From the NCBI GenBank assembly GCA_021850325.1, contig JAJZMF010000035.1, positions 38,603 through 102,602 on the forward strand: a stretch of 64,000 nt of DNA, written 5' to 3'. Source of the DNA: Actinomycetes bacterium (GTDB lineage: Bacteria > Actinomycetota > Acidimicrobiia > Acidimicrobiales > Palsa-688). The position numbers and the translations under genes were made by a program. How positions within the stretch are numbered: position 1 is the first letter of the stretch; each line of letters opens with the position of its first letter. Positions 33,656 through 41,528 of this stretch are shown here, piece after piece. Under the pieces are notes generated by a model that was not told the origin of the DNA, searched no databases, and saw only the letters and a program-made list of their open reading frames with translations.

Positions 33656-34390
33656 TCAGCCCCGGCTGCCGGTGATAAGGCGCTCGCGGTCGAACATGGC
33701 GGCCACGGCCCGCCATCCAAGGCCGTCCACCACGAGCAGGCCGGCCCCCAGGGCGAGGGCGAGCCCGAAGGTGGGCGTTATCACGTCCAACGACATCAGG
33801 GCGACCACGGCCAGCGGGGGAAGGCTGGCAAGCACGCCCAGCTGCTGGGCCACACGCACGTCGCTGGAGCGGGCCGAGATGGCGGTCCCGATCCAGATCG
33901 ACCAGCCGGCCAGAAGGGGGGTGAACAGGACCTGGACCAGCAGGTGGGGCGCCCGGAACACGGCGGACACCACGGCCGGATGGGCAAAGAGCGCGGCGGC
34001 GAGCAGGAACACGCCGAAGACCGAATAGGCCACAGCGAGCGTGGGGACCAGGACGGCCAGCGCCTTGCCGACGAGCAGCTCGTCCGAGCGCACGGGCGTG
34101 ATCAGCAGCGGCTCGAGAGTGCCCTGTTCACGCTCCCCCACCACCGAGTACGCGGCGAGGGTGGAGGGCACTACGGCCGGGATGAGGAGCATGTAGAGCA
34201 ACGAAAGCCCGATGCGGAGGTCGAGCGTCGAGCTCGCAGTCGACGCCTTGATGCTGAACAGCTGCACCATCGGCAGGACCACGAAGACGACGGGCAGGAG
34301 CGCCATGGTGGCGATGACAGCCCGGTTGCGCCGGTAGTCCTGGAGCTCCTTGCGGAAGACCGCGTCGACCCGTCCCGCACTGAAGCTCAC
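33656..34390 (-). CDS. ABC-2 type transporter permease
   Basis: A 244-residue membrane protein starting at GTG 34390, which overlaps the ATPase stop as GTGA. The N-terminal DAVFRKELQDYRRNRAVIA is the typical cytoplasmic lead of ABC-2 permeases. Six helices follow, with the conserved cytoplasmic SVVGEREQGTLEPLLITPVRSDELLVGKAL loop after TM2 that contacts the ATPase. With its partner it forms an exporter of the NatAB/YhaP kind. The substrate (drug, Na+, lipid or peptide) cannot be inferred. Confidence 0.88.
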   Translation of the reverse strand: MSFSAGRVDAVFRKELQDYRRNRAVIATMALLPVVFVVLPMVQLFSIKASTASSTLDLRIGLSLLYMLLIPAVVPSTLAAYSVVGEREQGTLEPLLITPVRSDELLVGKALAVLVPTLAVAYSVFGVFLLAAALFAHPAVVSAVFRAPHLLVQVLFTPLLAGWSIWIGTAISARSSDVRVAQQLGVLASLPPLAVVALMSLDVITPTFGLALALGAGLLVVDGLGWRAVAAMFDRERLITGSRG

Positions 34391-35334
34391 CGGCGCCCCG
34401 CCTCCACGTCCTCCCCGATGAGCTCGAGGTAGACGTCCTCGAGCGAACGACGGGCCTCGGCGATGGCCAGGATGTCCGCACCGGCGCCCACGAGCGCCCG
34501 GGCCAGCGCAGGGGCAGCGACCTCCACGTCGGTGACGGTCAGCGTGTAGGCATTGGGGGCCGACTGGCCCCAACCGCCCACGCCGGGCACGCCGGCAAAG
34601 GTGCTGCCCGGCTCGGCCAGAGGCACCCTCGTCCTGACCTCCAGTGCCTTGCTGAAGAGCCGGTCCCGGAGCTCGTCCGGGCGCCCGGTCATGCGTAACG
34701 TCGTGCTCAGGATGGCCACCCGGTCGCACAGCCGTTCGGCCTCCTCCAGGCGGTGCGTGGTCAAGAAGATCGTCACCCCCTGTGAACGCAGGCCGGCGAC
34801 CAGTTCGTGGACCTCGCGGGTGGCCACGGGGTCGAGGCCCGAGGTGGGCTCGTCGAGGAAGAGCACTACCGGCTCGTTGAGCAGCGCCCGGGCCAGGGCG
34901 ACTCTCTGGCGCAGGCCCTTGGAGAGCGAGCCGCAGGGGTCCTTGGCGCGATCGGTCAACCGGACCGCCTCCAGCGCGCGTCCGGTACGTTCCTCCGGGT
35001 CGGCTACCCCGTACAGCCGGGCGAAGCAGCGCAGGTTCTCAGCGACGCTCAAGCGCAGGTACAGGCCGGGCGACTCGGGCATTATCGATATGCGTGCCCG
35101 GACCGCCTGGTCGTTCTCGGTGCCCAAAGGGAAGCCCGCCACCACGGCGGAGCCCGAGGTGGGCGCGATGAGCGTGCCGAGCACCCTGACGGTCGTGGTC
35201 TTGCCTGCTCCGTTCGGGCCGAGGAAGCCGAAGACCTCGCCGTAGCCGACCTCGAAGGACACGTCCTCGAAGGCCACCCGGTTGCCGAAGCGCTTGCCCA
35301 GGTGCTCCACCCTGAGCGCCCCCGGGGCGGGCAC
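34387..35334 (-). CDS. ABC-2 type transporter ATP-binding protein
   Basis: A 315-residue ABC ATPase. I place the start at GTG 35334 with GGAGAGG upstream; a GTG at 35394 would add 20 residues without conservation. Walker A is GPNGAGKTTT, the Q-loop SIMPESPGLYLRLSVAENL, signature LSKGLRQRVALARAL (a Lys replaces one Gly of LSGGQ, common in this family), Walker B VVLFLDEPTSGLD and switch histidine LTTHRLEEAERLC. A C-terminal regulatory domain follows. It pairs with the permease encoded immediately downstream. The 35335-35571 gap to the divergent gene holds their promoters. Confidence 0.9.
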   Translation of the reverse strand: MPAPGALRVEHLGKRFGNRVAFEDVSFEVGYGEVFGFLGPNGAGKTTTVRVLGTLIAPTSGSAVVAGFPLGTENDQAVRARISIMPESPGLYLRLSVAENLRCFARLYGVADPEERTGRALEAVRLTDRAKDPCGSLSKGLRQRVALARALLNEPVVLFLDEPTSGLDPVATREVHELVAGLRSQGVTIFLTTHRLEEAERLCDRVAILSTTLRMTGRPDELRDRLFSKALEVRTRVPLAEPGSTFAGVPGVGGWGQSAPNAYTLTVTDVEVAAPALARALVGAGADILAIAEARRSLEDVYLELIGEDVEAGRR

Positions 35335-35571
35335 GCCCTCTCCGACAGGGCCCTCCCGCCGGGAGGGTGATGGGGTACCCGGCGCGGCCCCCACCTCCCC
35401 CGGCGGCAGTGAGCTGCGACCCAGGTCGTCTATGTCCCCGACAATACCCCCGGTCCCGCCCGAGGGGTGCCTCCCGCTCGCTGCGGGTGGCACCCCGTGC
35501 AGGTGGAGCCCCGGACGGGCCCAGCGGGCGTCCCGGGGACGCGGCCGACCGCGTTCTGTATGCTCAGGGCT

Positions 35572-36879
35572 GTGACGGGTGGTGCTGAGGAGCCCCGGGC
35601 CACCTCCGGCGGTGTCCATCTCTCCGGCCTGCTCGGCTCGTCCCTGGTGGCCCCGGGCGGCGATGTGGTCGGCAAGGTCGACGACCTGATCGTGCGCCTC
35701 CGTGGGCGCGAGTACCCCCTGGTGACCGGCCTGGTCGCCGCCGTGGGGGGACGCCGCCTGTTCTTCCCGGCCGAGCAGGTGGCGCAGCTCGCACCAGGCC
35801 AGGTCAGCCTTCTGGCCGCCCAGGTGGACCTGCGGCCCTTCGAGCGCCGGGAAGGCGAGGTCCTGCTGCGCCAGGACCTGCTCGGTCACCGTCTGATAGA
35901 CGTGGCCCACACCGAGCTGGTGCGGGCCTGGGACGTGGAGCTCCAGGCGACCCCGGAAGGCTGGTCGGTGTCCCGGCTCGACACGCGCCGGCCGCCCCGG
36001 TTGTTCGGGCTCCTCCGGCCGGGCAGCGGGCGGGCCAGCGAGGACTGGGCGTCCTTCGAACCGCTGGTGGGCCACCAGCCGAGCTTCCGTAGCCGGATGT
36101 CGCTGGGCCGGGTGACCAGGCTCAAACCTGCCCAGCTGGCCGACCTGCTCGAGGACGCTTCCCACAAGGAGGGCAACGAGCTGCTCGAGGCGGTCCACAG
36201 CGACCCGGAGCTCGAGGCGGACGTGTTCGAGGAGCTCGACCCCGACCTCGCTACCAGGCTCTTCGGGGACAAGACCGATGCCGAGGTGGCTGAGGTGCTC
36301 GCCCACATGCGCCCCGACGACGCGGCCGATGCTCTCGCGGACCTGCCCCAGAGCCGGCGCCAACCGGTCCTCGAGCTACTGCCCCCCGGGGCGAGGGCCA
36401 AGGTGCTGACCCTGCTCAGGTTCAGCCCGAGCAGCGCCGGTGGCCTGATGAACCTCGAACTGGTCACCTGCCCGGCCGACGGGCTGGTACGCGACGCCCT
36501 GCGGGCGGTGCGCGAAGCCGACCGGGTGGAGGTCTCGGCCCAGACCTCCGTGCACCTGGTGTCGGGCAAGGGGGGCCTGGTCGGGGCGGTCTCGCTCGTC
36601 GCCCTCCTGCACGCCGACCCCGTGGCCCCCCTGGCCGAGCTGGTGGACCTGGACCAGGTGCGCGTGGGGCCGGAGACGGACGTGGTGGACGTAGCCCTGT
36701 TGATGGCGGACTACAACCTCCTGACCGTGCCGGTGGTCGACGAGGAAGGCCTCCTGGTCGGCATCGTCACCGTGGACGACATCCTGGAGGCCACCATCCC
36801 CGACGACTGGCGCCGCCGGGAGCCGGCCACCAGGCCCGAGGAAGTCCAGAGCCGCCCCCAGCCGGGCTCCCCGAGCTAG
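35572..36879 (+). CDS. PRC-barrel / MgtE N-terminal domain / CBS-pair protein (Mg2+ sensor-like, no membrane domain)
   Basis: A protein of about 435 residues. GTG 35572 is preceded by TATGCT ending 7 nt upstream (leaderless pattern); an ATG at 35560 is in frame. The N-terminal 80 residues (LSGLLGSSLVAPGGDVVGKVDDLIVR) are PRC-barrel-like. The middle (LADLLEDASHKEGNELLEAVHSDPELEADVFEELDPDLATRLF, DDAADALADLPQ) is the MgtE-N superhelical domain, and the rest is a CBS pair ending DEEGLLVGIVTVDDILEATIPDDW. In MgtE channels these domains sense Mg2+ and gate the pore, but here no transmembrane domain exists. The next gene, 3 bp away, is a divergent NRAMP carrier, so this protein is probably its cytosolic Mg2+-responsive regulator. 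Confidence 0.88.
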   Translation: MTGGAEEPRATSGGVHLSGLLGSSLVAPGGDVVGKVDDLIVRLRGREYPLVTGLVAAVGGRRLFFPAEQVAQLAPGQVSLLAAQVDLRPFERREGEVLLRQDLLGHRLIDVAHTELVRAWDVELQATPEGWSVSRLDTRRPPRLFGLLRPGSGRASEDWASFEPLVGHQPSFRSRMSLGRVTRLKPAQLADLLEDASHKEGNELLEAVHSDPELEADVFEELDPDLATRLFGDKTDAEVAEVLAHMRPDDAADALADLPQSRRQPVLELLPPGARAKVLTLLRFSPSSAGGLMNLELVTCPADGLVRDALRAVREADRVEVSAQTSVHLVSGKGGLVGAVSLVALLHADPVAPLAELVDLDQVRVGPETDVVDVALLMADYNLLTVPVVDEEGLLVGIVTVDDILEATIPDDWRRREPATRPEEVQSRPQPGSPS

Positions 36880-36882
36880 GCG

Positions 36883-38586
36883 ATGACCGACCGGCCGACC
36901 GCCCGGGGTGACGAACGCCCCCAGGCGGGTGGTGCCGGCACGCCTGACAAGGACGTGCGCCACCTGGTCGCTCCGGGCCCGGCCGTGCTCGACCCCGCTC
37001 ACCTGGGGGACATCGAGGGGGCCTTCGGCCGTATTGCCGTAGGCGAGGTGGGCGAGCACCACACCTGGCGGCAACGGCTGCTCACCCTGGCAGCGATCGT
37101 CGGGCCGGGGATCATCGTGATGGTCGGCGACAACGATGCAGGCGGCGTGTCCACCTACGCCCAGGCGGGCCAGAACTACCACACCAGCCTGCTGTGGGCG
37201 CTCCTCCTGCTCATCCCGGTCCTGATCGTCAACCAGGAGATGGTGGTACGGCTGGGCGCCGTAACCGGCGTGGGCCATGCCCGCCTGATCAACGAGCGGT
37301 TCGGTCGGGGCTGGGGATGGTTCAGCGTCGGCGACCTGTTCGTGCTCAACTTCCTCACCATCGTCACGGAGTTCATCGGGATCTCCCTGGCCGCCTCCTA
37401 TGCCGGCGTGTCCCCCTACCTGGCCGTGCCGACGGCCGCCCTGTGCCTGGTGGCCATCACCGCGTCGGGGAGCTTCGCCCGCTGGGAACGGGCCATGTTC
37501 GCCTTCATCGCCATCAGCATGCTGCAGGTCCCGATGTTCTTCCTCTCCCACCCTCGCTGGGGGACCATCGGGGCCAACTTCGTGACACCCGGCGTGAGCG
37601 GTGGCATGACATCGGCCTCGGTCCTGCTCATCATCGCCATCGTGGGCACGACGGTGGCCCCCTGGCAGTTGTTCTTCCAACAGTCGAACATCGTGGACAA
37701 GCGCATCACCCCCCGCTTCATCAGCTACGAACGGGCCGACACCGTCATCGGCTCGATCGTCGTGGTCGTGGGCGCGGCGGCGATCATCGTCACTGCCGAC
37801 TATGCGGCCCGGGGCACGGGGGGCTTCGGGCACTTCACCGACGCAGCCGGGGTGGCCCACCTGCTCGCCCGTCACTCCAAGGTGCTGGGCGCCATCTTCG
37901 CCGTGGTCCTCTTCGACGCCAGCATCGTCGGGGCCTCGGCTGTCACCCTCTCCACGAGCTATGCCTTCGGCGACGTGTTCGGCATCCGGCACTCCCTGCA
38001 CCGAGGGTTCAAGGACGCCAAGCCCTTCTACCTCTCGTACGCCGCCATGGTCGCAGTGGCCGCAGGCATCGTGCTGGTGCCCGGTGCCCCCCTGGGGCTC
38101 ATCACGACGGCGGTCCAGGCGCTGGCCGGCCTGCTGCTCCCCTCGGCCAGCGTCTTCCTGTTGCTGCTGTGCAACGACCGGGAGGTCCTCGGGCCGTGGT
38201 GCAACCGGCCCTGGCTCAACGGGCTCGCCGCCGTCATCGTCGGGGTGCTGCTCGTCCTCTCAGGCACCCTGATGGCCACCACCCTGTTCTCCCACGTGGA
38301 CGCCAGGGCAGTTTTCACCTATCTCGCCATCGGCTTGGCCGTCGGTGGGTTGGCCGGCTTCCTCGGCACCAGGTTCGCCGCGAGGGGCCGTCCCGCCAAC
38401 CCCGTGCCGACCATGAGCGAGAGGGAGAAGATGGCCTGGCGGATGCCACCCCTGGCCCTGCTCGCGCCGGTCCGGTGGTCGCCCGGGCTGCGCCTGGGGA
38501 TCCTGTCCCTGCGGGCCTACCTCGTCCTGTCGGCAGTGCTCCTGGTGGTCAAGGCGGTACAGCTCGGCGCCCTGCACCACCACTGA
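36883..38586 (+). CDS. NRAMP-related divalent metal transporter (NrmT-like, probable Mg2+)
   Basis: A 567-residue membrane protein starting 3 bp after the MgtE-N gene. It has about 11-12 helices with the NRAMP fold. In classical Mn2+/Fe2+ NRAMPs the metal site is DPGN in TM1 and MPH in TM6. Here TM1 has D83-N-D-A-G-G (PGIIVMVGDNDAGGVSTYAQAG) and TM6 has A259-P-W261 (TVAPWQLFFQQSN). Loss of the methionine and histidine is what distinguishes NRAMP-related magnesium transporters (NrmT/NRMT). The N-terminus is a long hydrophilic stretch of about 65 residues. Coupling to an MgtE-type sensor gene strengthens the Mg2+ assignment, which remains inferred. Confidence 0.9.
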   Translation: MTDRPTARGDERPQAGGAGTPDKDVRHLVAPGPAVLDPAHLGDIEGAFGRIAVGEVGEHHTWRQRLLTLAAIVGPGIIVMVGDNDAGGVSTYAQAGQNYHTSLLWALLLLIPVLIVNQEMVVRLGAVTGVGHARLINERFGRGWGWFSVGDLFVLNFLTIVTEFIGISLAASYAGVSPYLAVPTAALCLVAITASGSFARWERAMFAFIAISMLQVPMFFLSHPRWGTIGANFVTPGVSGGMTSASVLLIIAIVGTTVAPWQLFFQQSNIVDKRITPRFISYERADTVIGSIVVVVGAAAIIVTADYAARGTGGFGHFTDAAGVAHLLARHSKVLGAIFAVVLFDASIVGASAVTLSTSYAFGDVFGIRHSLHRGFKDAKPFYLSYAAMVAVAAGIVLVPGAPLGLITTAVQALAGLLLPSASVFLLLLCNDREVLGPWCNRPWLNGLAAVIVGVLLVLSGTLMATTLFSHVDARAVFTYLAIGLAVGGLAGFLGTRFAARGRPANPVPTMSEREKMAWRMPPLALLAPVRWSPGLRLGILSLRAYLVLSAVLLVVKAVQLGALHHH

Positions 38587-38656
38587 CCCCGCGGCCGGGC
38601 CGCGCCGCAGCCCGCTACCCTCGTGTAACCCCAACCGCCGAGCCGAGGAGACAGCC

Positions 38657-39487
38657 GTGAGCACACCGGTCGAAGAGCTGACGATGACCGACACCGACGG
38701 CGTGGTGGTCCACCTCTACAGCTGGCGCCCGGCGGGCGCGCCCAGGGCGCTCGTGCACCTGGCGCACGGTATGGGCGAGCACGCCCGTCGCTACGACAGG
38801 GTCGCCGAGGCGCTGACAGCCGCCGGGTTCGTGGTGTACGCCGACGACCACCGGGCCTCGGGGCGCACCGGCGCCGAGGGCAGCGGGCTGGGGGACCTGG
38901 GCCCCGGCGGCATGCTCGGTGCCCTGCGCTCGTTGCACGATGTCACGGCCTGGGCCTCCTCCCGCCACCCGGGCCTGGCCGTGCACCTGGTGGGCCACAG
39001 CTGGGGCTCGTTCCTGGCTCAGCGGGCCGCCGAACGCTGGGGAGGCGAGCTCAGGGGCCTGGTCCTGTCGGGCTCCACCCTCCTGGCGAGCCCGTACCTC
39101 AACCTGGGCGACCTCAACGAGCACTTCTCCCCCGCCCGCACCCCCTACGACTGGCTGACCCGGGACGCCGACGAAGTCGACCGCTACGTAGCCGACCCCT
39201 GGTGCGGGCTGGAGGTGGCGTTCGACATCGGCGAACTGCTCCACCTGACCGGCGCGCCGACAGTGGAAGTGCCGTCCGGGCTGGCGGTGCTGGTGGTCAA
39301 CGGGACCGAGGACGCAGTGGGCGGCCTCAACGGCGGCGGGGCCGCACTGGCCGACGCCTACCGGGGCCTGGGCCTGGCCGATGTCACCTACCTCGGCTAC
39401 GAGGGGGGCCGCCACGAGCTCTTCAACGAGACCAACCGCGAGGAGGTCCTGGCGGACCTGGTCGACTGGCTGGTGGCCCGGAGCTGA
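38657..39487 (+). CDS. Alpha/beta hydrolase (monoacylglycerol lipase-like, Hydrolase_4)
   Basis: A 276-residue cytosolic hydrolase starting at GTG 38657 with GAGGAG 7 nt upstream. The oxyanion region is VHLAHGMGEHARRYD, and the nucleophile elbow is VGHSWGS (family GHSMG with Trp). The acid is probably in VVNGTEDAVGG and the histidine in GGRHELFNE. YADDHRASGRT matches the DHRGxGRS segment of monoacylglycerol lipases. It is flanked by unrelated genes and ends 14 bp from the convergent AlkB gene. Substrate is probably a lipid ester. Confidence 0.9.
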   Translation: MSTPVEELTMTDTDGVVVHLYSWRPAGAPRALVHLAHGMGEHARRYDRVAEALTAAGFVVYADDHRASGRTGAEGSGLGDLGPGGMLGALRSLHDVTAWASSRHPGLAVHLVGHSWGSFLAQRAAERWGGELRGLVLSGSTLLASPYLNLGDLNEHFSPARTPYDWLTRDADEVDRYVADPWCGLEVAFDIGELLHLTGAPTVEVPSGLAVLVVNGTEDAVGGLNGGGAALADAYRGLGLADVTYLGYEGGRHELFNETNREEVLADLVDWLVARS

Positions 39488-39501
39488 GCGTCAGGACCGG
39501 C

Positions 39502-40125
39502 TCATCTCACGTCCCGGGCCCGGAACTGGGCGCTGATGCGGGCCCCGACCGGGCGTGCCGTCTTGGGTACGCAGTGCTGCCAGGTGCGCTGGCAGCTGCC
39601 GCCCATCACCACCAGGTCGCCGTGGCGCACGTCCAGGCGCAGCCCGGGCCCACCCCCCACCGGGCGTAGCCCGAAGCGCCTGGTCGCGCCGAGCGAGAGG
39701 ATGGCCACCACGGTGTCCTGGCGCGCTCCCCGCCCGACGGTGTCCCCGTGCCAGGCGACACTGTCGGCTCCGTCCCGGTAACAGCACAGCCCGAGCGTCC
39801 GGAACGGCTCACCCATGACCGGCCCGTAGTGCTCGTCCAGGACCACCCGCGCCGCGACGAGGGCCGGGTGCGGCAGGGGGAGGTCGAGGTCGTCGTAGAA
39901 GGCGAGCAGGCGCGGCACGTCGACCACCCGGTCGTACATGGGCCGCTGCTCGGTACGCCAGGGCGCACCACCGGCCAGGACATCGAAGAGATCCCAGTCG
40001 GGCAGCCAGCCCCGGCAGACCTCCAACCAGGCGCCGGCACCCAGGTCGAGGTGCTCGGTACCCGTCAGAGGCGGAGGGCCGTCCGCCAGACAGTCGAGCA
40101 GGGAGGCTTGGGTCGTCCCCATCAC
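39502..40125 (-). CDS. alkB: AlkB-like Fe(II)/2-oxoglutarate DNA-repair dioxygenase
   Basis: A 207-residue dioxygenase. GTG 40125 follows a GATAAG -10-like box by 8 nt; ATG 40122 is equally possible. The metal ligands are H126 and D128 in AWHGDTVG and H184 in WQHCVPK. R196 and R202 in GARISAQFRARD bind 2-oxoglutarate, as in E. coli AlkB (RxxxxxR). CCYRDGADSVAWHGD matches the nucleotide-recognition lid. The enzyme oxidatively removes N-alkyl lesions such as 1-meA and 3-meC from DNA or RNA. It lies 131 bp downstream of the alkyltransferase-like gene on the same strand, forming a small alkylation-repair group. Confidence 0.93.
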   Translation of the reverse strand: MMGTTQASLLDCLADGPPPLTGTEHLDLGAGAWLEVCRGWLPDWDLFDVLAGGAPWRTEQRPMYDRVVDVPRLLAFYDDLDLPLPHPALVAARVVLDEHYGPVMGEPFRTLGLCCYRDGADSVAWHGDTVGRGARQDTVVAILSLGATRRFGLRPVGGGPGLRLDVRHGDLVVMGGSCQRTWQHCVPKTARPVGARISAQFRARDVR

Positions 40126-40256
40126 CCGCGCATCTTATCGAACGTGCGTTCCCTAGCGCACGGGCTGGACCGCAGGGACCGCAGGGGCACCCGGCGCCGG
40201 CCACGCCGTGGGCAAGGGCGCGTTGCACGGGCACCGGGGCCAGGGCGTCGCGCTGC

Positions 40257-40550
40257 TCAAGCGGGCAGGCGGGCGCGGCCGAGGTCGACCCGGCCACCTC
40301 TGACCGGCACGCCCTCGGCCAAAAGCAGCGCCAACTGCCGACGCCCCATCGGCGCCGAGCCGTCGGCGCGCACCACACGGTGCCAAGGCAGGTCGTCCCC
40401 GTTCGTGGCCAGGACGTGGCCCACCAGACGGGGCGCAGCGGGGTCTATGTCGCCGTAGGTGCGCACGAAACCCTCCGGTATGGCAAGCACCCGGTCCCGG
40501 ATCCGGGCACTACGCTCAGCGCCTGGAGGAGCGGGCCGGGGCCGTCCCAC
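40257..40550 (-). CDS. Alkyltransferase-like protein (ATL)
   Basis: A 97-residue protein that starts 3 bp after the stop of the oxidoreductase gene (GTG 40550). The core is the O6-alkylguanine-DNA alkyltransferase DNA-binding domain (ARIRDRVLAIPEGFVRTYGDI, GHVLATNGDDLPWHRVVRADG). The active-site PCHR motif is P55-W56-H57-R58: tryptophan replaces the acceptor cysteine, the defining feature of ATLs. It should bind O6-alkylguanine without repairing it and flag the site for nucleotide excision repair. A true Ogt with cysteine is encoded at 60990. Confidence 0.93.
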   Translation of the reverse strand: MGRPRPAPPGAERSARIRDRVLAIPEGFVRTYGDIDPAAPRLVGHVLATNGDDLPWHRVVRADGSAPMGRRQLALLLAEGVPVRGGRVDLGRARLPA

Positions 40551-40553
40551 CCC

Positions 40554-41438
40554 TCAACCCCTGAAAGGTGCCGCCACCTCGGTCAGGAACCGCTCGAGGA
40601 CATCGCTCCGCGCCGCCCCTGTACCCAGCTCCCAGTCCGGGAAGATGAACTCGTCCACCCCTGCCTCCTGGTAACGGCCGAGCATGTCCTGCATCTCGGC
40701 CCCGCTCACGGCGACGGCCGGCAACCTGGAGGGCAGAGTGGGGCTGCCGTCGAGACGGACGATGACCTGGGCGGACCGCGCAATGCTGGCCGGGTCACGG
40801 CCCTCCGCCTCACAGTGGCGGTCCAGGACGAGCCCCTTGGCGGCCAGGACGTCGGGCGTCCCCCAGGTGTTCCACTCGTCCGCCCACCGGGCCACGATGC
40901 GCAGCATCACCTTCTCCCCGGCACCACCGATCAGCAGCGGGAGATGCCCCCCGAGCGCCTTGGGCTCCATGGGGGCGTCGGCCAAGCGGTAGTGCCGGCC
41001 GGCGAAGTTGGCTCGCCCCGTGCCGAGAAGCCCTTTGATCACTGCACACGCCTCGTCCAGACGCGAGAGGCGGCCCGGGACGTCGGGGTACTCGATCCCG
41101 TAGGCCCGGTGCTCGTTCTCCTGCCACCCGGCACCCAGCCCCAGGACCAGGCGCCCGCCGCTCATCTGGTCGACAGTCGCCGCCATGTTGGCCAGGACAG
41201 CGGGGTGGCGGTAGGTGTTGCCCGTCACCAGCGGGCCGATCCGTAGGCGGGGGACGCTCGTGGCCAGCCCGGCCAGCACGCTCCAGCACTCGAGCATGGG
41301 CACGTCGGCGGGCTCGGTCGGGGGCATGAAGTGGTCGGCGACCCAGATGCCGTCCCAGCCCGTCCGGGAGGCGTGGGCAGCTACCTCCAGCAGGCTCCCC
41401 CAGGGCTGCAAGCTGGTCGGCCAGACACTGAAGCGCAT
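40554..41438 (-). CDS. LLM-class (F420-dependent) oxidoreductase
   Basis: A 294-residue TIM-barrel enzyme starting at ATG 41438 (MRFSVWPTSLQPWGSLLEVA). It has the luciferase-like pattern of F420-dependent enzymes: GWDGIWVADHF, LRIGPLVTGNTYRHPAVLANMAATVDQMSGGRLVLGLGAGWQENEHRAYGI, LPLLIGGAGEKVMLRIVARWADEWN, and a C-terminal YQEAGVDEFIFPDWE. Coenzyme F420 is common in actinobacteria; FMN use cannot be excluded. Its substrate is unknown. It is directly followed by the ATL gene, so the two are probably co-transcribed, an uncommon pairing. Confidence 0.88.
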   Translation of the reverse strand: MRFSVWPTSLQPWGSLLEVAAHASRTGWDGIWVADHFMPPTEPADVPMLECWSVLAGLATSVPRLRIGPLVTGNTYRHPAVLANMAATVDQMSGGRLVLGLGAGWQENEHRAYGIEYPDVPGRLSRLDEACAVIKGLLGTGRANFAGRHYRLADAPMEPKALGGHLPLLIGGAGEKVMLRIVARWADEWNTWGTPDVLAAKGLVLDRHCEAEGRDPASIARSAQVIVRLDGSPTLPSRLPAVAVSGAEMQDMLGRYQEAGVDEFIFPDWELGTGAARSDVLERFLTEVAAPFRG

Positions 41439-41528
41439 CCCCGCAACCCTACAACCCGCAAGGCCTGGCACCCGGGCCTGGCGCCCAGGCCTGGCACCCG
41501 GTGCCGACGAGCCCTGACGTGTCGGCGC

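Noticed and set aside
35335..35571. M-box (Mg2+) riboswitch before the MgtE-N gene
   Set aside because: No GUUAGGUGAGGCUCC-like conserved segment could be found, and the start looks leaderless.
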